Assembly: GCF_021130785.1 (NCBI RefSeq)
Contig: NW_025778060.1
Span: forward strand, 1 to 64,000
DNA length: 64,000 nt
Origin: Homalodisca vitripennis
Taxonomy: Eukaryota > Arthropoda > Insecta > Hemiptera > Cicadellidae
Direction: 5' to 3'
Below, piece after piece: positions 34,652-44,176 of this stretch. The translations under genes were made by a program, and so were the position numbers. Below the pieces are notes generated by a model, which saw nothing but the letters and a program-made list of their open reading frames with translations, did no database searches and was not told where the DNA came from. Each line of letters begins with the position of its first letter. Position 1 is the stretch's first letter.

Positions 34652-35329
34652 TTATATATCTGATGGGTAGATACATCCTGAAGTTCCTAACCCTACACCG
34701 AGTTTACGTTTCAACCACATTCCTCCTGTTGTTGCTAGGCCGACCATACGCTCATTCAAGTCAGCATCATCTGAGGTAACCCTCTCCCAAGCTTTCTTTT
34801 GTAATATTTTGTCCGCCTCCCACCTGTCTTCTGTGTTTTTATGATCCCAATACCATGTATCATGCTTCTTACAAGCTTCATCGAGGGGGTTAATTCCCTT
34901 ATCTCCCCTAGCAAGTCTCTTGTCAAGCTGGGTGCCGGGCCCACAGTAGTTGTAGGTATCAAGATTCCAGTTCTTGGGCGCATGTAACTCGAATGGTAAC
35001 TTGTTAATGATGTCGTTAAAAAGCCCTTTACCTTCTATAACATGTTCAGGCAAAACAGACAAACATCTGACTAGGTACTTCAACCCTTTAGGTGTAGCAA
35101 TTAGGTCTTCCATTTCATCGTGAAGGAAATCAACCACAGACAGTTTTACATTATGAAAGTTGTTGTTGCCAGATTCTTCCAGCGCTTGAATGTAGTGTAA
35201 CCTGTCAATTAGGTCTTTGAAATTCTTTATGTACTTATATTCGACCGGACTTTCATTGTAAACCTTTAACCCTGAACCAATTGTTGCCACTTTTCCATTC
35301 ACCAACTCATCCCAAATAGGTTTTATCAT
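34652..35329 (-). CDS. Phospholipase A2-domain protein of the Polinton virion
   Basis: Intact ORF of 225 codons from ATG 35329 (MIKPIWDEL); the open frame to 35338 begins with GTG. Residues 128-132 read YCGPG, the calcium-loop motif. Residues 150-160 read DEACKKHDTWY, with the His156-Asp157 catalytic pair. An acidic residue in EADKIL (about 173) completes the pattern typical of the parvovirus VP1-unique-region type of PLA2. In those viruses the domain breaches the endosomal membrane during entry; in Polintons and adintoviruses a homologous domain occurs between capsid and other virion genes. The first 120 residues are helix-prone and not recognised. All catalytic residues I can identify are present. 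Confidence 0.8.
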   Translation of the reverse strand: MIKPIWDELVNGKVATIGSGLKVYNESPVEYKYIKNFKDLIDRLHYIQALEESGNNNFHNVKLSVVDFLHDEMEDLIATPKGLKYLVRCLSVLPEHVIEGKGLFNDIINKLPFELHAPKNWNLDTYNYCGPGTQLDKRLARGDKGINPLDEACKKHDTWYWDHKNTEDRWEADKILQKKAWERVTSDDADLNERMVGLATTGGMWLKRKLGVGLGTSGCIYPSDI

Positions 35330-35405
35330 ATGTGCCACTTTAGTCCTTGACTTGATTTGGGGCGACTACTTTTGGGATTGTTTCTTTGGAAAAGCGAGTT
35401 TGTCC

Positions 35406-36101
35406 TCACCAACATTCCTTGTAAGAGTTCCAGTCTTCATCAGTGTACTGATCCTTCTCTACTATATTGTTTTTCGTCAACAATCTCCAAAGACCCTCAG
35501 TCCCTTTGTATTTCTTTTGAGAGCTGACTAATATAATGTCATCATAATCAAATGTAATCGGTTCGGAACCGATCATCGGCTGCTCTAGATTTTCATCGTA
35601 CCAAATACCAAACTGTTTGTCGTTGGATTTTGGAAGGTATCGGGCTCCTAGAGAACCAAGTGATACTACTTTAGAATCCATCAACTGTTTCATCGATTGC
35701 TCTTGAGGTTGTACTTCTGGCTCATCATCGTAATCTACATCCTCAAACGTTCGACGATCTGATGCTTGAGGTTGAAATCTTTCCAACTGTTTCATACGGT
35801 TGTGACTACGTATCTTTTGTGTTTCCAATTCTCTATGTTGTTGTTCCCTAATGGCTCTGGTGATTGGTTCGTACTTTTTCTCATTTTCACGAACATCTTC
35901 TAACTCTTTGAAATGGGTCTGAGCAAACTCACTTTGTAATTTCCGGTTTAACTCATCCAACTTTCTAGCTTTAGAAACAGTGAGCGGTCGATCATGTGTT
36001 ATTGATATGTTACGATTGGCAGACGTCTCATTAGCATTTGATGATATAGTATTTTTGTTTGAGAAGTTTTTTAAATTATCCTGTTCAGCACGTTTGAACA
36101 T
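35406..36101 (-). CDS. Conserved Polinton protein (DUF8207-like), coiled coil plus C-terminal domain
   Basis: From ATG 36101 (231 codons) there is a charged, coiled-coil-prone region (about residues 35-115) and an acidic linker. Then comes a C-terminal domain with GARYLPKSNDKQFGIWYDEN, FDYDDIILV and KYKGTEGLWRLLTKNN. The last block is a hallmark of a protein found in many animal Polintons, which I recall as DUF8207; its function is unknown. The same frame stays open upstream to a stop near 36180 and encodes LDAKEARRLEKIQSVLASM, which looks like part of the coil, but no ATG lies there. The N-terminus may therefore be truncated by start loss. The gene is otherwise intact. Confidence 0.65.
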   Translation of the reverse strand: MFKRAEQDNLKNFSNKNTISSNANETSANRNISITHDRPLTVSKARKLDELNRKLQSEFAQTHFKELEDVRENEKKYEPITRAIREQQHRELETQKIRSHNRMKQLERFQPQASDRRTFEDVDYDDEPEVQPQEQSMKQLMDSKVVSLGSLGARYLPKSNDKQFGIWYDENLEQPMIGSEPITFDYDDIILVSSQKKYKGTEGLWRLLTKNNIVEKDQYTDEDWNSYKECW

Positions 36102-36219
36102 TGATGCCAAGACACTCTGAATTTTTTCAAGTCGCCTTGCTTCTTTTGCATCTAGTTTATTCGCTATGTTGTATACTTATAGTAATAGATACAGAGTTAT
36201 TCTTCAAATCTTTCAAGTC

Positions 36220-36432
36220 ACGTTTATACTTGAACGTCAAATTACGTTTATGAACGTCAAATTACGTTTATGAACGTCAAATTACGTTTATGAACGTCAA
36301 ATTACGTTTATACTTGAACGTCACATTACGTTTATGAATGTCAAATTACGTTTATGAACGTCAAATTACGTTTATACTTTAACGTCAAATTACGTTTATA
36401 CTTAAACGTCAAATTACGTTTATACTGGTACG
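36220..36432. repeat. Minisatellite inside the Polinton, ~20-24-bp unit
   Basis: About nine to ten copies of a unit around GAACGTCAAATTACGTTTAT occur head to tail, some lengthened by ACTT. The array fills the space between the stop of the ATPase gene (36471) and the upstream end of the next gene (about 36180). Each unit contains two ACGT steps in near-palindromic AACGT...ACGTT arrangement. Unlike a CRISPR, there are no variable spacers. Confidence 0.95.
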
Positions 36433-36470
36433 TTGTACAGCGAAGTATTATTCAACACTTAGTTTCCTTT

Positions 36471-37124
36471 TTAAATTGCACATGTATTTCCTTTTTGTGG
36501 TTTAGCTGTAGTATTAATAGATATGAATCCATGAGGTGTTTTCCAGCACTCAAAACAGAGAGCCTCAAATTGGTTGAAAGTCATGTCAGAACCTACAAAG
36601 TCCTGGAACACTCTCTTTGTATAGTACTTGTTCATTGTAAACAGACACAACAGATTAACATTGTTTCGTATGACCTGCATATCAACCCGACCATAGCTCT
36701 GACTCAGGTAGACACAAGAAATCCCTTTATGACGTCCTCTAATGAAATAGTCTTTTATTTTAGTTTGCTCTTCTAGGAGGCAGTCATCGAATACCACAAG
36801 TGAGTTTGGTTTGCAGTCATCGATAGAAATGAGATCTTGACAGGACAAATAGAAATACGCTATGTGTCTTCTAAGGTTTTTTTCTAATCTACTGTATTGT
36901 TCACGCAGATCTACATATGCAGGTTGTTCTATTGAACGACTAAACACGTATAGATTCTTGAACGGAACTCCATCTTTGTTGTAAATGAAATTCAATAACA
37001 AGTTATTTTTACCACTCCCAGACGGTCCTACAATAAGACACCGTAACGGTGTAGGTAAAAATTGGTCTTCGAATTTCTCTCTGCAATACACTTGAATTTC
37101 CATAGTATGTTCTCTTACATACAT
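36471..37124 (-). CDS. FtsK/HerA-type genome-packaging ATPase (A32-like)
   Basis: Intact 217-codon ORF from ATG 37124; a second ATG at residue 8 is possible. Residues 33-41 read GPSGSGKNN, the Walker A loop with Lys39. Residues 109-114 read LVVFDD, the Walker B strand with the acidic pair. YLSQSYGRVDMQVIRNNVNL around residue 140 fits the sensor and arginine region. In Polintons this ATPase is thought to pump the genome into the capsid. One oddity is that the residue after the P-loop lysine is Asn where Thr or Ser normally coordinates magnesium, which may weaken or abolish ATP hydrolysis. It lies just downstream of the polymerase gene. Confidence 0.85.
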   Translation of the reverse strand: MYVREHTMEIQVYCREKFEDQFLPTPLRCLIVGPSGSGKNNLLLNFIYNKDGVPFKNLYVFSRSIEQPAYVDLREQYSRLEKNLRRHIAYFYLSCQDLISIDDCKPNSLVVFDDCLLEEQTKIKDYFIRGRHKGISCVYLSQSYGRVDMQVIRNNVNLLCLFTMNKYYTKRVFQDFVGSDMTFNQFEALCFECWKTPHGFISINTTAKPQKGNTCAI

Positions 37125-37149
37125 TTACAATTTAACAGTTTTCGCATAT

Positions 37150-40100
37150 TCAATGGTGACCCCATGCTAGGGTTCGGATATTGTCTTCGAGTACGAAACG
37201 CTTGTCGTCCTTTGATGAAAGTACCACTTTATGGTGTTCTACGCTGTAGAGATTGTGTGCTTGACTCCGAATTGTATTTATCGTTTTGTAGTGCTCGATG
37301 TTACTAAACAAACAGTCTTTATAGTTGCTAAAGGTAATTTCATTTTCAACTACAGCTTTTTTCACGCCCTTAGACCTCTTTATGAAATGGTTGTCTTCTA
37401 TATTGCTCGCATACATCTTGGATCGTAGTCCTACAAACTCTCGCATGATTCGACCATTAAGTTCATCTTTCATTTTACCCAGAACTTTTTTGTTTACGTG
37501 GGGAAGCCCATATTGGTTGGGGTTGGGGTAGTCACTTGTATCAAATAATCCAATTAAATGTTTCATGTCTTCATAGAAGTTTTTCGTTTTGATGTCATAT
37601 ATCAGGGAATCGGTATCGGTGTACACCATTTTTATATTAGATCCATACTTCTCTTTCATTACATTGTAGTGGAAATCATACATCAGTGTCTTTGATATGT
37701 CTAGAATACTCATACCTACGTAAATAGGTTTATTTAACAAAAGTTTTTTCTTACTAAAATGTACAGCAACTAGGTTTTCTGTAAAGATGGTTCTACTCTT
37801 AAAGTTCGGTTTGCTAACCCATCTTTCCACTAATTTGGACTTAGTACCCCAACGAATGACCACACGATTTCTCATAATTTTCCATAGTTTTTCCAAAAAC
37901 TGAGTTGTTCATAAGTTTGAAAAAGTCTTTCTCAAAATCATTTTTCGCCTTTGTACGCTCCATGGTGTTCAGATTAATGTACGGTTGCAACCAATTGCTT
38001 TGACTGAAACTAAGAACTCTATGAACATGTTTTAGTTCATACCTAGACTCAAATAAAGCTTTAAATTTTTGTAGTGTACGACATACTTTTTCTTTGCCGT
38101 AGAGAGTTGTCAGAAGCTTTGCCATTTTCGATCCTGGTGGGACTCTACGTTCTGGAGCGAGAGGTAGATCAGAGTGTACGTCGTGTAGTTCTTCAGGATA
38201 TTCCAAATAAACTTCTAATATGTAGCCTGTGGGTGAATCGTCACTAACTTTCATTACATCGATGTCTGTACTGCTCCACTGAAAGTTTGCATATGGTAGT
38301 TTTTACAGACATTGCCCACCCATACAGGTTGTTTGCATCCAAGTACATGAGGTAGTTGTTTGGTTTCGATTTGTCGTAGTCTTTCATGTAGGGATTGTTT
38401 TGCCTTCGCATATCGATGAGAACACTGTGAAATACCACCACGAATACCCTTTTCAACCATGAGTACCATATCGATGTCACTCAATAGGAACAGTTCGACT
38501 TTTGTAATTTTGAGCATTGCGTTCCAAGCCAACCCAGGTGCTGTGAAATACCATGCAGGATCTAATTTGTATGTATTGAGACATACATCCCTGAAGTTTT
38601 CCATAACATCTGCAAGCAGCAAGACATCGGTTTCGTTATATAGCATTGTATATTCTTTCATGTTCTGAATGTTAAAGGGGGTCCACACATCGCACGCATG
38701 TTTGTAATCTTCATTTGTTATGTGTTGTTTATTCAGTCTATTGTAAAATTCTTCTTGACTAGGTAGTGATGTTTCACTATATTTTTCTATACTGTCCATG
38801 TAGTCGTAAGGGTACACTCCTTTTCGTAGCAATAAATTGAGGTCCTTACCATTGTAATATGTTGAGATGTGTTTGAATTGAGATCTAGTCAGATTCTTTG
38901 CCAACCTATCGAGACTTTGTGACATGAACTTGAATGAATCGATGAATCGTAGTTCAATTCTACCTTCCACACTGACCGTAAATGAAATGTACCGCTCCTC
39001 GTTGTTGCGTATCAATGATATGCGATTTTCGAACTTACCAAACTCTTTAATGAATAGGTGAGTGTCGTAACCTGCTAAATTATGAATGAAAACAAGAATG
39101 AACCTAGGTTTTTTGAAATTGATGTTACACTTGTTGTGAGCTGCTCCTCTAAACAAACCCGTCAAATGGTCATGGTCTCTAACACGATCATCACCAAGAA
39201 AATTTCCACAGATATGACACATAGTAGTAGATTCAAACATTTGCTGTTGCTCTTTTGTCATCAATTGCATGGGGACTATTGCTTCACTCTTGTAAAGTTC
39301 ATTAATCCTTATCGACTCCTCAATCAATGATTTTACAAATACATGTGCAGCATCGTCTCCAAAGTATTTAATCGGTGGTTTGGAAAAGCCGTCTTTTGAC
39401 ACCCCATACATACAGAAGGAAATGGCATTATGTTTCTGATATTTAATAGTGAACGACTGATGATTACCATTACAATCCACTTTACACGGTTGACATGTTG
39501 AAATAGGTGCTAGACAGCATTCAAAGTCTGCGTAATACACAAAGGGCACTCTCATTGAGCAATTGAAATCTTTAAATCTAATTATAGTTCCTGGCTCTGG
39601 TAGTTACAATTTCACAGCATCATGTGTGTTACAGTCTTCTCTATGCTTGATGAGTAAATCCTCTCTCGTAAAGTGTTGCAAACACCTATTGCATATCCAC
39701 ATCTTATGTCCATTTCGTGAGATCTGCGAACTAACCAAACGGGACATATCTTTGATCCAGCAGTAGTGAGTGTTTGTTTTTTCTCTGATAAACAGTAGAT
39801 TAACATGTTTTTCCATCTCGTTATCAGTTATTCTCAGCGGGAATATATCGAACTTGTCATCATAAGCATAGACATTAACAGAAATTCCACTACGTCTTTC
39901 AAACTTTGCTATATCATCAAGTTTCATGGGGCATTCGCAAGTTGCTAGTGCATGAAGCAGCTCTCGTTTGAAAGGTTCGTAATTGCTGATTCTTTCTGGA
40001 TGAACCTTAACTGGATGTAAAGCTGCCAGAATAGACCACATAAAACATTTCTGATCTTCGTTTTTTACATTAATAACAGCCTTTTTGGATTGAATCTGTT

Positions 40101-40625
40101 TTGGTAGAACCACATAGCTGGATCCGTGAAAAGGAACGTATCGGTTGACTCTGATCTCCAAGTCTTTCACACTTTTTAGTGACCATTGAAAACCGTTTGC
40201 CTCAAACTCCTCCATCTCAACCAACATCTTAAGTTTTGCTGAGTTATAATAGTCAGACAGAGACGTTGTCGAGTACAGAATTTCATTTTTCATGACGAGA
40301 TCAAGTTCATGACTTGAGTCACCTCCACATCGTTTATTATTTTCTTGAATTCAGCATGATAAACTATGTTTACCTTAAGATTTTTTTCTTTTACAGCTTC
40401 CTGAAGTTTTTCAACAACGAGTGGTTTGCATATCTCAAGAAACATTTTTGGATCTTTGATCCCACGTTTGTTCATAATCACATACGTTTTCAATCTTCCC
40501 GTGAATGCCGACTGGACTTCTGATATTTCATCAAGTATTGTCTGCGACTCCTCTGGAGTACGTACCGGAACCAGATGAGGTGTTGAAGGTGATTCTGTTT
40601 CAGACAGAAGCTGTCTCTCTCTTCC
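37150..40625 (-). pseudogene. Protein-primed family B DNA polymerase, disrupted
   Basis: All conserved parts are present but in shifting frames. An N-terminal domain lies in 40293-39604. The piece 39555-38254 holds Exo I YADFE (residues 8-12), a Cys/His endonuclease VII-like cluster (C113, C116, HDH 128-130, H140, C143), Exo II HNLAGYD (158-164) and Exo III YNETD (306-310). Motif A YLDANNLYG lies in 38480-38244, motif B NNSVFGK in 38254-37841, and motif C YTDTDS in 37896-37150. Breaks are frameshifts near 40600, 40290, 38420, 38290 and 37870, plus an in-frame TAA at 39604-39606. Family members copy the element from a protein primer. This copy cannot yield a full polymerase. It continues upstream into the zinc-finger segment. 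Confidence 0.9.
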
Positions 40626-41954
40626 ATGGTAGGGCTAATCGAAATCTCACTATTAATTGTACTAGTCGGTGTCTCACTAATAATCTTTTTCACACCTGTA
40701 GGAATCTTTTGTGGTCTAGTCGGTTTTCGGATCATCGCTTCAAGAGCTATATCGTTTGTATTGACCTTCGGTACTTGTTTGACTTCCCTTGGTCGTTTTA
40801 GGTATTTCTTTACCAGCATGTTGATGTCTGGAGTGGGTGCCGGCAGTCTTGGTGTCAGTCTCGTAATGGGTAATATTTCACTCCTGTATCGAGGACCTTC
40901 ATGAAGTGCTAACAAACGGATATGGCGTTTCGATTGTTTCGGTTCCAGTTGGATGACTCTATTGATGTTTCACAAATCCAACACATTTTACTTTTAGGAT
41001 CTGGTTTGATTTCCATCTTTTTCAGACGTTCGTTATATGTCATACCATGCTGGTTGTTGGCACATTTCTGAGATTTTTGGTGCCGAGCCATGTTGGAAAC
41101 CGTTATTTCCTTACTGCATTTTGGACATGGTTTCTTCTGGGGTTTTATTTGAGCACGTACATCGGTCGGACTAAGCACGTTGTATGTTGGACTCTCTGGG
41201 ATATGTAGTGGTGAATGGTATACAGGACTATATGGTATATGCAGTGAATAGTCTGACTTATCCGGAATTTCAAATGGTGGTGGACCAAGTATTGATATAA
41301 TTTTCGATGAATCGGGGTGTATCCTTTTTACTGGTGGTTCAAACTTTGGAGCGTCAGCTGTAGATGGACCAATTATAGCTCTAATTTTGGAATAGAAATC
41401 TGGAGTGTCTAACATAGACAAAATCTAAATCAGCAATCGCGTCGTGTTCTTCAGGTCTGAGATTTGAATAGGACTCTGGCAACATAGACATATCAAAATC
41501 AGCAATCGCGTCTTGTTCTTCAGGACTGAGATTTGAATAGGACTCTGGCAACATAGACATATCAAAATCAGCAATCACGTTCTGGAATTGATTGTCACTC
41601 ACAGCATCAGCGTAGTTTTCCAACATAGACATATCAAAATCCGGAGTTTGTCTGTCTAACGTGGACATGCATTTCTTTGTTTTTTTTATGGCGGGACATG
41701 GAGGAGTTCCTGACTTCAGCACCACACCTTGAACATACTTGTTTCATCGAAGGAGGTTTTCCATTGAATCCGTTGGAAGAAGCATAAGCTGGTGGATTTG
41801 ACGCTGACATACACTTCTTTGTTTTTTGGTGGCGGGATAGGTTAGATGCAGTAACCTCTGCTCCACAATTCGGACATTTCTTCATTGATGATCTTCGAAG
41901 ACCATCCGTAGCATTGAGAAATGCTGTTTGCTTGCTAACAGGAGAAAACGCCAT
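40626..41954 (-). pseudogene. Zinc-finger-rich N-terminal extension of the Polinton polymerase, disrupted
   Basis: The first ATG is 41954 (MAFSPVSKQT). Zinc-finger-like blocks follow: CPNCGAEVTASNLSRHQKTKKC, listed only by its Cys/His spacing C-x2-C-x8-12-H-x5-C, then a second CSRC...SRHKK block, a third CPKC...ARHQKSQKC block (40909-41421) and a CWIC...NWNR block at its end. Between them lies a 23-residue repeat with DFDMSMLPESYSN. Open pieces follow each other in alternating frames with overlaps at about 41690, 41410 and 40930, which indicates one original gene with several frameshifts. I infer continuity with the polymerase because the frames run on into it and comparable Polinton polymerases carry N-terminal fingers. 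A separate regulatory protein is the alternative. Confidence 0.65.
41411..41620 (-). repeat. 69-bp coding tandem repeat (23 residues)
   Basis: Copies of a unit starting at 41431, 41500 and 41569 are spaced exactly 69 bp apart and keep the reading frame, encoding DFDMSMLPESYSN followed by an acidic stretch ending in AIA. Partial copies flank it (DFDMSMLENY, MSMLDTPDF). In-frame expansion in a linker is common in proteins with tethered zinc fingers. Confidence 0.9.
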
Positions 41955-42230
41955 TATTACAGAGCTGGCTACTCTCTTACTGTATGGGCGATTGACGATG
42001 GAAAAGGATGAGGTATGGATACACCTCTTTGTTTTTTGGTGGCGGGATAGGTTAGATGCAGTAACCTCTTCTCAACAATTCGGACATTTCTTGACTGATG
42101 ATCTTCGAAGACCATCCGTAGCATTGAGAAATGCTGTTTGCCTGCTAGCAGGAGAAAACGCCATTATTATAGAGCTGGCTACTCTCTTATTGTATGGGCG
42201 ATTGACGATGGAAAAGGATGAGGTATGGAT
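41811..42230. repeat. 210-bp tandem duplication at the 5' end of the polymerase gene
   Basis: 41811-42020 is repeated directly as 42021-42230 with only a few substitutions. The unit contains the ATG at 41954 and about the first 30 codons. In the outer copy the equivalent ATG is at 42164, and the frame stops (TGA) right after the second cysteine of the first zinc finger. The outer copy could work as an upstream short ORF or as a duplicated promoter and leader. Confidence 0.95.
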
Positions 42231-42354
42231 GGATGAGAATAGGAAGAGGAGTAGGAAGAGGGTGGGATGAGTGGAAGGAGGGATGAGAGCATTATTAATA
42301 CATTTGACTCTGAAAGGAAGAGGAGTAGGAAGAAGATGGGTGAGTGGGATGAGT

Positions 42355-42609
42355 AAGGTGCGGTGTCTCGCGCGGCGCGGCGGTGACTGGACAGTGACGA
42401 GGCGCGTACCGATTGTTTGTATACTTATAGAAACAACACGCGGTGTCTCACACGGCGCGGTGGTGGTGACGGTTCAGCAGTCGCGCGGCACGGTGCTGAC
42501 GAGGTGCGTGCCAATTGCTTGGCGGTGACGGTTCAGCTGTCGCGCGGTGCGGTGCTGACGATGCGCGTGCCGATTGCTTGTATACTTACAGTAACAACGC
42601 GTGGTGTCT
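42355..42609. repeat. GC-rich subterminal direct repeats next to the right terminal repeat
   Basis: GCGCGTACCGATTGTTTGTATAC at about 42402 returns as GCGCGTGCCGATTGCTTGTATAC at about 42563, a 161-bp spacing, and a shorter GTGCGTGCCAATTGCTTG copy lies near 42504. GCGGTGTCT words recur at about 42360, 42440 and 42602. The block is strongly GC-rich in an AT-rich element and has no counterpart at the left end. I give the sequences only as short words. Confidence 0.8.
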
Positions 42610-42784
42610 GCGCGGTGACGGGACAGCGATGACATGCGTGGTGATTCGCGCGGCGCGGTTCTCACTACCCATACTCACACTCTTAGTCGCTCTCTAACAA
42701 TTCTGTCCCAGATTCGGTCTCACACGGTTTGTCCCAGAACCGGTCTCAGGTGCTTTGTCCCAGGAACGGCCAAAGTATACTACT
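42596..42784. repeat. Polinton right terminal inverted repeat
   Basis: 189 bp ending ...CCAAAGTATACTACT. It is the inverted copy of 31197-31385 with three visible substitutions (for example GACCGAATC against GACCAAATC). Equal length and high identity define the element boundary. Confidence 0.95.
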
Positions 42785-42790
42785 AACACA
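42785..42790. repeat. Polinton target-site duplication, right copy
   Basis: AACACA directly follows the right terminus, identical to 31191-31196. Confidence 0.95.
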
Positions 42791-44150
42791 GGTTACTCGG
42801 GTATTACAGTATAACACCAAGAATCAATAAATCTATAAATTGTACAGACACTTATTATATAGCTAGTAATGTTTTCTCAAAATTACCGATCCAAATGAAA
42901 ACTCCCGGTCCATGCAGTTACTATTTATATAAGAAAATAGTTAAGAATTGAATAGTAGAATTAGGTAGAACAGGGATAGATATTCTCCTTAAGTCCACTT
43001 ATAGGGCAAATTAAATACCAGGGTACTTACGTATCTCGGTTTGTGCGTGGGTGTTTGTTTGTCTGTGTCAGCCTGTTTTATGTGTGTGCCTGTTTGCGTG
43101 CGCTTATGTGTGTGTGTGTGTGTGTGTGTTGGCATGTGTGGGATAGAAAGGATGGGTGTATCGCAAATTAGGTGGTACTAGGTAAACCTTGTGATTGTGT
43201 CTGTTTATGTCTGAAATAAATCATGCGTGGAATGTTTGCTATTTGGAAATGAGTTACGCAGGGCAAACTATTTATGCCCTTAATGGATTATAATTTTAAT
43301 ACATATTTGTAACTTGCTATAGTTAGAGCCACAGTCTGTGCGGCCAGATATATTGCTTCTGTTATTTCCACTTCAAAAACAAAGAATGTGTCAAATTGCT
43401 GCTAATTTTAATATCACTTTGATAACTGAATGTTGACTGATTGGACTCGATTCTCGCGCACAGGTTACGTCCCATGCGAGGATCTTAATTTCTATGCTTA
43501 GTTTACTATAGATTTTTGATGTGTTGTTTATGGCTGGAAATAAATGCATTTCTTTCTTGTAATAAGTACAATGTTTAACAATTTTCATCACTCTATTTTC
43601 CACAAAGAATTGACAAACCGTTTACTACTTTTAAAAGGTCCTTTGTCAAGAAATAAAAATATCAATCAAATATATCAAATTATATATTTCTGAAATAAAA
43701 TAATAAAGTTTTAAAATAAAATCCAATACCACTTAGAAATAACTGAAATAAAAATGTTCACTTCTAAGTTCACTCAAAATTCAAAATAAAAAAATCAAGC
43801 TTCTCTTTTCACTAGTTGTACCTTAAAATTCAACTCTTTACAATTCTGATACAACTCTCTCAAACAATTATTAAAGTCCAATTAATTTCCAATTATTAAT
43901 TAACAATAAAACAGTACAAATTAAATATTAATAAATTACTAAATTTCCAAAATTCGATCAAAGTTATTAACAAAGTTCAATTTAAATTCACTTTTCTTGC
44001 AAGTTTGAACCAAATGTAACTTGTATGATTTTATTGTGCTCTATTATTCATCAATAATGAGTTATACAAATTGCTATGTAGTTTCTATATATTTAATTTT
44101 CCCTCTCAAAAAGACAACAAAATTAATTTAATATCAGATCTGGAAGACTA
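42791..44150. other. AT-rich non-coding stretch with a GT microsatellite
   Basis: No gene recognised. A GT-rich zone (about 43025-43140) holds a (GT)n run at 43106-43130, prone to Z-DNA. Confidence 0.6.
43106..43130. repeat. (GT)n microsatellite
   Basis: About 12 GT dinucleotides inside a longer GT-rich zone with alternating purine-pyrimidine character. Confidence 0.9.
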
Positions 44151-44176
44151 TTTAAATATAACGTCCAATAAATTTG

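Larger units (their letters stand above)
31197..42784 (-). mobile_element. Polinton/Maverick (adintovirus-like endogenous DNA virus), complete ends
   Basis: The element is 11,588 bp, bounded by 189-bp inverted repeats and a perfect 6-bp target duplication. It carries the hallmark set of virus-like genes: protein-primed polymerase B, packaging ATPase, adenovirus-type protease, double jelly-roll major capsid, single jelly-roll minor capsid and a PLA2 domain. All are on the minus strand in compact order with gaps of only tens to hundreds of bases. Autonomous Polintons usually run 15-20 kb and carry a retrovirus-type integrase. None is visible here, and the polymerase is broken, so this copy is defective. 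The three-mismatch difference between the terminal repeats suggests a fairly recent insertion. Confidence 0.95.

Noticed and set aside
36220..36432. Regularly spaced repeats resembling a CRISPR array
   Set aside because: Units abut head to tail without unique spacers and lie in an animal genome; this is a minisatellite.
42271..42697. Several overlapping open frames with Arg/Val-rich products near the right terminal repeat
   Set aside because: GC-rich repeats produce long stop-free frames on both strands; no conserved protein pattern.
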